Below are positions 51,701-63,700 of a stretch of 64,000 nt of DNA, one piece after another (position 1 is the stretch's first letter; every line of letters begins with the position of its first letter). A program made the position numbers and the translations under genes. The notes below the pieces were generated by a model. It had not been told where the DNA came from and searched no databases. It worked only from the letters and a program-made list of their open reading frames with translations. The stretch comes from Colias croceus. Lineage: Eukaryota; Arthropoda; Insecta; Lepidoptera; Pieridae. The stretch spans positions 8,630,501-8,694,500 of the forward strand of contig NC_059558.1 in assembly GCF_905220415.1 (NCBI RefSeq), read 5' to 3'.

Positions 51701-54700
51701 GCGTAAGACGAATGCCATTCCAAAATATCAAACATGCTGAACGTTAATAATCAAGTTTTCACTTCTGCCGGCACTCCCGGAGTGCAACCCGTCTTTTTTT
51801 ATATTAATATACAGGGTGTAATCGTTAAGTGTGCACAGGCGATTTTTCCGTAAGTATTACAGATAACAAAAAACTTTAAACTGATATCGAAAGTACTTAA
51901 CCTAATGAGTAAAATGGCCGTAATAAATGTTTAAAAATAAATCGAGAAATATCAAAAAAATTATATTTCAACCCTCCCATACATTAAGTATGAAATATGA
52001 ATATCCCATATTCATTTAATATGAAAGATTTTAGCTTTCTTTTTCTTTTTTTTGTTTTCGGCATTTTCCACGCTTTTTCCGGACATTTTCACGCATTTTC
52101 TGGATATTTCCGGGAATTTCCCAGGCATTTTCCGGGGATTTTCCAGGTGTTTTCCACGCTTTTCTCGGACATTTTCACGCATTTTTCGGATATTTTCCAG
52201 ATATTTCCCAGGCATTTTCCAGGCATTTCCCTGGCATTTTCTACGCTTTTCCCGGACATTTCCACGCATTTTCCGGATATTTTCCAGACATTTTCCAGAC
52301 ATTTTATTATTATGTCTCTCTCCATAATACACGGGTATCGCCGTAAGGATGATACCCGGTCCTTTGGAAAGCTTACGTGGGGACACAGGTCCAACACGCA
52401 GAGGCCCTTTAGAGAATTTAATGTGTTGTGGGACACCAGCCGCAGCCTGCCCATGGCTGCACTATAGATATACAGCCCTGGGCAGTCCGCGGCCAATGTA
52501 GGACTATTGCAGAAAAATGGAAATGAATAAAACTGGGTTATGGAACGGGGTGTTAGATGGACTGGTATATTGGGTCTATGGGGACTATGGACGTCTGCCT
52601 TTTCAATATTAAAAATTGAAAATTATGGCAGACGGTGACTCGCCAGTTCGGTCGATGGGCTCCTAAAAAGGTTACCGATAATGGCAACAAGGGGGCAACA
52701 TCAGCTGAACGGCTGGGGGTGTAGAGAGGTGCGGCACCGGTTTCACCCCGCTATTACGCCATTAGACACTTCCACCCCCGAGCATATAGCTCTAGCGGCT
52801 CCACATTGGACGGCCAACAAAGGCAAGCCAGAGGTAGGGGATCCTGAACCTCGTCATTGTTCACTCCGAACAACTATGGTTACCTTATAATTAGTCAATT
52901 GACAAGAACTTCCTAACAATCCTACAGGTGTTTATTCCGCAGTAAAACGTGCATGTAATGGTGTCAGGTACGTTCTTGTGTTTGATTTTAAGTTTGTAAG
53001 GATGAAATAGTGGCGCATGATGAAAATGTTCATTTCTTTGGTCCACGTTTTACGTGTGCACCTTCCATCTGGGGCGGGTGCAGTAACTTTAGCTGAGGTA
53101 GCCTCCTGCACAACATCCCAAATGGATTGTAATGAAGATGACGGTGATGCCTGGCACATGCTGAACTCGATCCTTTTTGGCGATACGGGGGCACTTTTAT
53201 CTAACATTGTTTTATTTTTTGTTTTTGTATTGTTTATTCATTTCTTTTGTAATTCTTTTTTATGCTTTTACTGTATTGTGTCTCACTATTTTGCCAAATA
53301 AACATTTTTCTTCTTCTTTCTTCTTCTGATAGCGTCTGGAAGGGCTTGATTCTTGAAAATGGAGCAATGAGAATGGTGATGATGGTATTGATGAAAACAA
53401 TGACGAAGGTGAAGAACATGATATTGATTTTATTACTTTTATTATTTTTCTGGAAAATTCCCGGAAAATATCCGGGAAAATGCATGAAAATGTCCGGGAA
53501 AAGCGTGGAAAATGCCTGGAAAATCCTGGAAATTCCCGGAAAATGCCTGGGAAATATCCGGAAAAAGCGTGAAAAATGTCCGGAAAATGTCTGGGAAATG
53601 CCTGGAAAATATCCGGAAAATGCGTGAAAATGTCCGGGAAAAGCGTGGAAAATGCCTGGAAAATCCCCGGAAAATGCCTGGAAAATCCCCGGAAAATGTC
53701 TGGGAAATGCCCGGAAAATGCGTGAAAATGTCCGGGAAAAGCGTGAAAAATGTCCGGAAAATGTCTGGGAAATGCCTGGAAAATATCCGGAAAATGCCTG
53801 GGAAATATCCGGAAAATGCGTGAAAATGTCCGGGAAAAGCGTGGAAAATGCCTGGAAAATCCCCGGAAAATGCCTGGAAAATGCCAGGGAAATGTCCGGA
53901 AAATATCTGGGAAATGCCTGGAAAATATCCGGGAAATGCCTGGGAAATGCTTGGAAAATCCCTGGAAAATCCCCGGAAAATGCGTGAAAATGTCCGGGAA
54001 AAGCGTGGAAAATGTCTGGAAAATTCCCGGGAATGCCAGGAAAATGCCAGGGAAAAGCGTGGAAAATGTCTGGAAATGCCTGGAAAATGCCTGGAAATAT
54101 CCGGAAAATGCCTGGGAAATATCCGGAAAATGCGTGAAAATGTCCGGGAAAAGCGTGGAAAATGTCTGGAAAATTCCCGGAAATGTCTGGGAAATGCCCG
54201 GAAAATGTCCGGGAAAAGCGTGGAAAATGTCTGGAAAATTCACGTAAATGCCAGGAAATGCCAGGGAAATGTCCGGTAAATGTCCGGAAAATGCCTGGAA
54301 AATATCCGGAAAATGCCTGGGAAATATCCGGAAAATGCGTGAAAATGTCCGGGAAAAGCGTGGAAAATGTCTGGAAAATTCCCGGAAATGCCAGGAAAAT
54401 GTCTGGGAAATGCCCGGAAAATAATAATAATAATAAATAATAAAATCGTCTTTATTTGGTTCTCACAACATTAAAAGGTTACAAAAACTTAGTAATACTA
54501 CACAATGTATAGTAGAAGATAACGTTGTGAGAAACTGGTGCCTGAAATAGACTACATAGAAGTCTGAGGTACAGGTCACCAGCCCCCCTCGCGGATATCA
54601 TACGAGAATACACAAGTGTACGTACCTAAATAATGCATAAAGTTATACAAATCTTATCAGAAGACAATTTTACTTCAAAAACACTAATACAAAAAAAAAA

Positions 54701-57700
54701 AGAAAAGAAAAATATATTTTAATTTTAATTTAAATTTAAATCCTACCAAATCTTAAAGGTATGAATGTGAGTATGCTAGTGTGTGTGCGCGCATGAGTGG
54801 GTGTGTGTGTGAGTGTGTGTGAGTGAGTGTGTGCGCAAGTGTATATGTTTGTGTGATTAATCATATGTGTAGGTGTGATTATATGTTTATATCAGTTTAC
54901 ATAAAGTGTTCTTAAATTATTGCAGTAGAAAGATTCCAGAGTAATTTTCAATGTGGTCTTTAAGAAGGTCTTCGGTTTGTTGGTAATCCAGTGATTTTAA
55001 AAAAGTAGAAACTGTCTTTTTGCAGTTGTAATTGTTCAAGGGATAAATGTTTAATTTCTTATTTATTTTATTATAAAGAAAGGGTCCCATAAAGCAAAAG
55101 AAATTATGTGAATGAGTTGATGAAAAAGCGGTAGATGAACAAATTGTGTTATTATGGCGCTTATTCTTGAGTAAAGTGGGGTCAAATACCAGCTTTGAAT
55201 GTTGCTTCATAATGGTGTGAAGTATGAATGTTTGTCTAACCGAAAGCACACCCCACATCCTATAGAGCTCTAACGTGGGGTAACGATATGGAAGTCCAGC
55301 ACTCACTTTAAGTATGGCACGTTGAGCTCTTTCAACTTCAATAAGGTGTGACTTTGCACAACCGCCCCAAGATGTAACACAATAATCTATCAGTGAATTA
55401 CAAAGTGCAAAATATACAATTTTTATCACCTCTCTGTCAGCAACATGTCTAAGACTTCTGAAAATATAAATCAATTTTCGTAGTCTGGACACTAGTGTCT
55501 ACGTGGGGTTTAAAAGATAAAAGTTGGTCGATAGTGGTACCGAGGTATTTTATAGTTTCAGTCCTCTCTAGTACAGGACAGTTACAGTTCACGTGATTTG
55601 GGGGACAAGTATGAGCTGATATTACGAGTGTAGGAGGTGGTAGTAGATTGACCTTATGAGCGAAGACCATATATTTAGTTTTGGAAATGTTTAGGGTAAA
55701 AATGTTTAGGGGAAAATATCCGGAATATGCCTGGGAAATGCTTGGAAAATCCCCGGAATATGCCTGGGAAATAACCGGAAAATGCCTGGGAAATGTCTGG
55801 AAAATTTACGGAAAATGCGTAAAAATGTCCGGGAAAAGCGTGGAAAATGCCTAGAAAATCCTCAAAAAATGTCTGGGAAATGCCCGGAAATGCCTGGGAA
55901 ATGCTTGGAAAATCCCCGGAATATGCCTGGGAAATTCCCGGGAAATAACCGGAAAATGCCTGGGAAATATCTGGAAAATTTACGGAAAATGCGTGGAACT
56001 GTCCAGAAAAAGCGTGAAAATGCCTGGAAAATCCCCGGAAAATTTCAGGGAAATGTCAGGAAAATTCCCGGAAATGCCAGGAAAATGCCAGGAAAATGCA
56101 AGGGAAATGTCCGGAAAATGTCTGGGAAATGCTTGGAAAATATCCGGAAAATGCCTGGGAAATGCTTGGAAAATCCCCGGAAAATGTCCGGGAAAAGCGT
56201 GGAAAATGCCTGGAAGATCCCAGGAAATTCCCTGGGAAATATCTGAGGAAAGCGTGGAAAATGCCTGGAAAATCCTGGAAATTCCCGGAAATCCCGGAAT
56301 CTGTAATACTTACGGAAAAATCGCCTGTGCACACTTAACGATTACACTCTGTATAGCTGTATAATTCACAACACTTACTAGTGACAGCGAAGGGATCCGT
56401 GTCCTTGAGCACGTAGCGGTGCGAGCCGTCGAGGCGCGCCACGAGCAGCAGCGCGCGCGACGGGTCGGACCAGTACAGGTTGCCGGCGAGCCAGTCCACG
56501 GCCAGCGCGGCCAGCGCGTCGCCCGCTCCCCCCGCCCCGCCACCCGCCTCGCCCGCCGGCTCGCCGCCCGCGCTGGCTTGCTGCACCACGCGCTGCCGCT
56601 CGCTGCCGTCCCGCTTCACGCGCCACACCGCGCCCGCCTCCGGGTCCGCCCAGTATATCCATTCTTCCTCTGTCAAACAGTTATTCCAATTTATTATGAA
56701 TGAGCACGAATAAAGTACAATACGTATAAATTGTGTTTTATCGCCATTGCAAACTGTGTGCTTTTGTTTTTCAAATTCATAAGTAAGTATAAACTGAAGA
56801 TCGTCAATAGTATAAATCATAATTAAGTCATTTAAAACGTGGAAATTTTCTTACTCGCGTAATAGTCTATTGCAGCCGCACAAGAGATCTGCGGTAAGGG
56901 CGGCAAAGCGTCGTTGCTCGCTCCACCGTCTGCAACTTTAGCGTCCTTGTCTTGTAACTGAGCTCCCTCCAAAGCCAAACCTCGTAATTCCCAACTCAAC
57001 GAGTAAATCAGGGCTGGCTCGATTGCTGTGAAATACGATAACATTTTTATTTTAGCTATACTATATTAAATGAATTTGACATTGATATAACAATTTATAA
57101 CACAATTATGCTAAAACATATTATAAATTTTCATATATGCACAATGGACGTAACTTATAAGTTCGGGTTAGTTTTTCAATCAGTTAAAACAAAACATCAT
57201 CTCACGTGTGCACTGGGTGTCATGCTGCCGGTAGCCCAGCGCACAGCGGCACGTGTAGCGGGCGGTGCCGGCGGGCAGGCACAGGTGCGCACAGCGCTGG
57301 CGCCCCGCCCGCAGTGCGCACGCGCCGCCGCTGCTGTTCGACTGCCGCCCGTCGTACACGCGCAGCGAGATCACGCCCTCTGTGCAGTACATGGACTATA
57401 TTATAAAACTGAGTGGATGGAGTTTATAAAAGTAAGGATCTAAAATCAAACAGAACTAAAACCAAACACATACAATTCTTTTAGAAAATAACTGCGAGCG
57501 AAATAAACATTTTAAACGAATACATAGCTTGCCGATTATTAAGGCAATTAAAAAATAAATAAAAGTTCATAATAACCAAAGCAGTTGTATAAAAAAAGTT
57601 GACTATTACAAAATCACATGACAGCAAAATTGACATTAGAATCGGATTTGCTTTAGATTGGAATTAACATAAATTGGAAGAGTTATTCAGCTATCTTGCC

Positions 57701-60700
57701 ATGCTCAAATCTAAAAATATAGCAAGATATCGGCACCGGTATTGTTCCGGATGACCCTGGGCTGGCTGCAGTCGCGCTGGTGGCAGGCGCGCAGTGCGCT
57801 GGCGGCGCCGTCCGCCCACAGCAGCTCGCCGCCGAACACGTCCAGCGCGCTGGGTCGGGCGCCCAGCTCCAGCGCCAACTATGCAATATGTTATTTTTCT
57901 CCATTTATACGCAATATGTTATTTCATAATTTTAATAATAAATAAAATAAAAATAAAAAAGCCTTTTATTTCCTTAACAGTTATAATACATAGTTTAATT
58001 TCTTTATTTTGTATATTAATATTAAAATTTGTTGAATTGCTTATCTAATTACTTAATTAAGGACCTCTTAAGAGGTAAAGGCCTCCTCCTGTTTTCCCCA
58101 TTCTAGTCTGTCATTTGCTTTTTTCATCCAGTTTTCTGAATGAAAAACTGGATAATTTTAATAATTTCGAATTAATAAAATCGTTTTATCAATAAGTAGT
58201 AAAGTAGTAACGAGATAATAGGGAATATGCATAAAATTTTAAATGGCCTAAAATATTTTTTCTCGAATACTTATTATTGTAATATATTATAATGAAAAGA
58301 CTAAAATAATATTCAAAAAGTGGAAAATAAGGGAGCGAAATTCAAACTTCCAAAACGCGCCACCACAGGTCGAACGAAATGTGACGTCATCTGACACGAC
58401 ATTGTATTCATCACTCTATAGTAAACACTAAGGTAAACACCCACTAGACGTGTCATGTGACGTCACGCAAAGCGCGCGCACAATGGCGGCGATTTCCTTT
58501 TTTTGAAATCGTTTTAAAATGCCCTCTCTTTTTATTCCAATAAATAATACTAAAAGAAATATATTTAAGAAACTAACCGTCGTAGCCTTTTCAGTTTTAA
58601 GGTCCATATACTGAATACTCGCTGATGCAGTGTTCACCCAATACAGTAATGAATTTTCCGTGTCGATTGTCATACCTAAAAGATAATTAAAATTGTACGA
58701 AACAAATTCCAATCTGCATTAATTTTTGTAACAAACAGTGGAACAATTGAGATTTTGTCTCGAACTGGTGTTGATTTAAAATGTTGACAATAATTAAAAC
58801 ATAGATCCAAGCTTAAAGATGAATAAAATGGTGTAGCAAAACCGCTACAAAAATGTAGCAGTTTTTTATAGTTTTTCAAAATAGGTTGAAATTCATATGA
58901 GTGTTAGTATAAAAGCTGTTAACTCACTGGTGACGCCGGCCAGGTGCACGTCGCGGTTGGAGTCGAGCAGCGTGCGGCGGCCGCTGCCGTCCCCGGCCGC
59001 GCGCTCGATGCGCTCCACGCCGCCCAGCCGCACCGCCCAGAAGATGTCGCCCCTGTACCGCACACACGTTATTGTACACACCACATTATATGTTGCATTT
59101 TGAAAAAGGTTAAACTATAATTAGATTGTCTTTGATAAAATTCAGATTTAAATTCATTCAAATATGTTATTTAAACATAAAATAAATAAAATGTTGTTTT
59201 TGTTGTTTCGAACGAACTGTTACTGTAGAACAGTGAATATAATGATGAAAGGGCGCGGGCGTACCAGTCGGGGTGCGCGGCGAGCGCGGACACGTCGAGG
59301 GGGGCGTGCAGCAGCGCGAGGCGCTCGCCGCGCAGGCCGGCCACCGCCAGCGCCCCGCGCGCGCACAGGTACAGCAGGCGCGCGCGGGGCTGCACGGCCA
59401 GCGCGCGCGGCGCCGCCACGCCGCTGTCCGCCACCACCTCCACCGCGCCGCCCCGCACGTCCGTGCGCTTTATCTCGCTCGTCTGCACACACACGTGCGT
59501 TCTTATAAGCTATCACACAATATTCTATGTTATGTATTTTATCATTTGCATATTTTACTCGAAACGAGTATTTCAATATTTTATTTCACATTTATAGATC
59601 AAAAGCCCATGACGGCCAGACTTTCCTTTCTTTAGTAAAGTTGAAAATTTCTCTGTATATGTCTCCGATACAGATAAAACCGACTAGCGATTATCAAGTC
59701 TGGGTTGTGGTTACTTTGGCAGGAAACACGTAGTAAAGGTGTATAAAATTTTACCTAACTTTCATTATAGTTTAAAAGCTAAAGTAATTCTGGTAGTGCG
59801 GTAGTCGTGTAAGAAGTGAAATGATTGGATACTGACGTCGGTGTCGGCCCAGTAGACGGCGTGGTGCGGCGCGTAGCACTGCAGCGCGGCGGGCGTGGTG
59901 AGCAGCGGGCCGGCCAGCGTGGGCGCCACCTGCGCCGCGCCGCGCAGCGCCAGCCCGCGCACCGCGCCCAGCCCGCCCACCAGCAGCACCAGCTGCTCCG
60001 CTGCAACCGCGACAACCACATTGCGTCCATGTCAATGTATATCTTACCGGAAATGTATTAATTCAAGCAATTGTATACAAATCCTAGGAAATGTGTACAG
60101 TTCCGACACCATTTAGGAAATGTATAAAATATTGTTTAATAAACTATTTAATGCATAGATATCCTAGGAAATGTATAATCTTCCTCGGAATTGTATATAA
60201 TTCCAATATCGTATTAGGAAATGTATAAACTAAATGATTTCTGTAATAAAACACGTTCGTTAAATTTTCATTTGGTAAGTAATCAGTCCCCTCGTCCCGC
60301 TGTCCCCGTGTTCATGTCGCAGTCGAATTGTATAATCCGCCGTATTACAAACGGCCGGCATTTTGCAATATGCCGATATAAAGACAGTCACGAGCCGACG
60401 GAGCCCCACTACGTGGGGCTCCTATTTCTGTGTAGTTTTTATAAAACACGAACCTAACCTAACCCATCCCCTTATCCAAACCAAAAATCGGCATATTACA
60501 AAATGCCGGCCGTTTGTAACATGGTGGATTATACAATCCGACTGGGACATACACACCCCCTCGTCCCGCGTACCACCCAATATCTTAGACGTTTTACATT
60601 TCCCATTGCTATTTAGGAAATATACATATTATAGATTTCCTAGGAAATGTATATAAAATAATTTATTTCACACATTTCAGTGCGATTTTAGGAATTACAC

Positions 60701-63700
60701 ACATTTCCTAGGAATTTTATACAATGACGGATTACATACATTTCCGTTAACATATTATATAAAATGTTCATTCATCAAGCTGTTAACCAAAACTTGTCAG
60801 TTTACCATTTAAATTCAAATAAACGCAGTAAACGAACAGAGGCAACCTTGACAATTTATCCTGAAAATTCTGAAAATATTCTCATAAACTTTACACGTAT
60901 ACTTTACAATATAATAAGTAATACTTTGTATAAATACTAGCAGTTCATAATAAAATGTACACTTGTATACCTTCACAAGTCTGGTTATCGGCAGTGAGCT
61001 TCATGAGGTGCGGACAGGCGCACACCCGCTCGGTGGGAGTGTCGATGAGGCACAGGTGCGAGCAGTTGCCGTTGTTGATCCCGCACGGGTTGAACTCGCT
61101 CGGCGGCTGCCGGCTCGGGTGGATCACCTGTAAACAACATATTCCATTTCATTCATATTTTATAGCCATGATCGTCACCGTGGAGTAGAAGTCGCCGATG
61201 TCGCTTGATGATCTTGTTGATAGTAATCATTAGATGATCATAACCGACTACACAATCATTTATATTCATGATTTTAGCTTCGGTAGAGTATTCAAATCAC
61301 ACGTACTTTAAGATCGAAGGGTTGCGTAAGCGTGCGCTGCACAACAGTGACGTCGGAGCCGTTCCACTTGTTGGCGCGCACGACGCTGTTGCTGCGCCAG
61401 TCGGTCCAGTACACGTGGCCCTCGAACACCGTGATGGCGAACGGGTGCGCCAGCGCCGCGTGCCCGCGCAGCACCTCGCGGTGGTCCGAGCCCGAGTACG
61501 TGGTCGTGTGGATCGAGTCCGATCTGTAAAGTTTACAGAATGATGTACTAATGTTACCATGAATGATGTAAGATAATGGAAAAATTGCCATATAATCATA
61601 ACCAGAACATTTACTTACCCTATACTTCTTTCAGAAGCGCTTTTGAATCGTCCATAGGCAGAATGCAAATATTGAAACCAATTTATAGCCGCACATACCT
61701 GGCGTCGATCCAGTAGAGGCGCTCGGCGCGGTGGTCGAGCGCGATGCCGTTGGGCCAGGCGCCGGCCGCCAGCGCGTCCACGCGCACCACGCGCACGCGC
61801 GCGCGCCCCGCCAGCGACGCGCGCTCGATGCGCGGCGCGCTCTGCTCCCAGTCGCTCCAGAACAGGTAGCCTGGCGACATTTATACATACATTCATTTAA
61901 TTTCATTCACTTCATAAATTTCATTCATTTCATTAAATTCATCAATTTCATTCATTAAATTCATTCATTAACCGACTTCAAATAAAAGAAGGAGGTTATC
62001 AATTCGGCCAGTATGTTTTTTTTTTATGTATGTACAACGGATTATTTATTTATGTATGTATGTATAAGTTAGATATAAGTTACATATTATGTAATATTGA
62101 CATGATTTTAAAAGAGCAACTATGGAGTTTCTTGCCGATTCTTCTCCATAGATACTGCTTTCCGAATCGGTGGTAAATGTTAAAATAATTATGTAATGAC
62201 GATTCGAAAGTGCTACTAAATAGTAGTCTAATTGAATAAATGAATGTTTGAGTTTGAGTTTGAGTTTGAGTTTATTCCGAGGTTTCTGAACCGATTTACG
62301 TGATTCTTTTTTTGTTCGATGCGGGATGGTGTCGAATTGGTCCCATAAAAATTTTATTCGGATAGGCCCACTAGTTTTTATTTTATGAGCATTTTTGTCT
62401 GTATTTGTAAATGTTGCAAGTGCAAGTTTGAAGTCGGTTGGTTTTAACGCACTTATCACTTGTTTTATTTCATTCATTTCATTAAATTCATTAAATTCAT
62501 CTAGACACGCGGCAGCGTGTCAAGCCAAGTTCAAGCAAAGAGAACTGGCGAGCAGCAGCCGTGTGTAATATTACACAAACCATTTGGAGCCACTTTTCAC
62601 CGCCTTATAACTCGAAAACAATTTCCGAATATGTAGAATAAAAAAAGAGAACCCCAAGATAAACAAGAACCTTAAATTTAAACATACAGTTTAAACAGTT
62701 GCGTATAGTTGCGTATAGACAAAACCTAACCCACTTTTTGATGACCTAGAAAGTTCAAATTTTGTAATCAGCTGTACAAAGAATTAAATCAGAAAACAGT
62801 GAATTTATCGGAATTAAATTTATCAATGACATTAATTTTGTAAGAAGGTAATAATTAGCGCCTGTTGATATCGTATGAGCAAAATAGTAGATTGTTAGCA
62901 AGAAAGGAATCAATTCCTGAGGTACAGAGATACATAGATAGATAAATCGTTTATTTGCAAAACTGGACACATAACAATGACTACACAGTTATACAAATTT
63001 TTTTAAATAATATTTTTTTATTGTTAAATAATACCTATTCTTCATCTTGACGTGTGTAAGATTGATTAATGCAATATAATTACTATCAATTAGTGTATTA
63101 TTATTATTATATTATGTAATATATGTTTATTAATTGCTTATGTTTGTTGATATTTTTTGTTTTTAATAAATAATTCACAAAATAACATTTTTGTTTTTCT
63201 CTAAACTCCTTGGATAGATTTTGACGCGGTTTGATTTACATGCTAGTGTTGACTCGAGGAACAAAGTGTCTATGTCTTGATTCTGGATAGCACTTGGTCC
63301 AGCTTCCATACAAAGACTGGCAATGTCCTTTTTGTAGACATTTTAAATTTTAAATATGGAACTCGTCACTCGCTGCGTAATTGTCGCGGCACTCGCGGCT
63401 TATTAGCTCAAAGAAGTATGCGCTAAATTCACGGGTTGTTTAGAAAATCATTTTTTTAAACAGAAAACAAATTTAAATAATTGCAGGAAAATATAGAAAA
63501 TAATACTAAACAAACCATACAGAGAAACCGCAAGAAAAAAAAATCGTATATAAAAAATATTATATTCATAGAGTAAATCAAATTTGCAGAGTAATTTTCT
63601 GTATAAAAAGTAATGATATCCCATCAAAAACATAAATGTAAAAATGGGAGCCAAGTTCAATCGTCGACTCAATTGCCGAAAAAAGAAATAATGACCTATT

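Larger units (their letters stand above)
51812..56351. mobile_element. Foldback element with satellite arms, copy 2, with two insertions
   Basis: Starts CAGGGTGTAATCGTTAAG and ends with its complement (ATTACACTCTG), flanked by TA. The left arm (about 52055..52310) is CATTTTCC-type repeats; the right arm (53450..54420 and 55705..56300) is GGAAAATG-type. Two retroelement pieces split it (52312..53335 and 54421..55704). The satellite unit is 10-11 bases with higher-order order (CCGGAAAATG, CGTGAAAATG, TCCGGGAAAAGCG, TGGAAAATGCC). No transposase. Confidence 0.85.

Noticed and set aside
53260..54243. Open frame of 327 codons on the - strand (and overlapping frames on the + strand)
   Set aside because: It lies wholly in the satellite arm of the foldback element; the translation is a monotonous Phe/Pro/His/Ser repeat, and several frames are open at once because the unit lacks stops.
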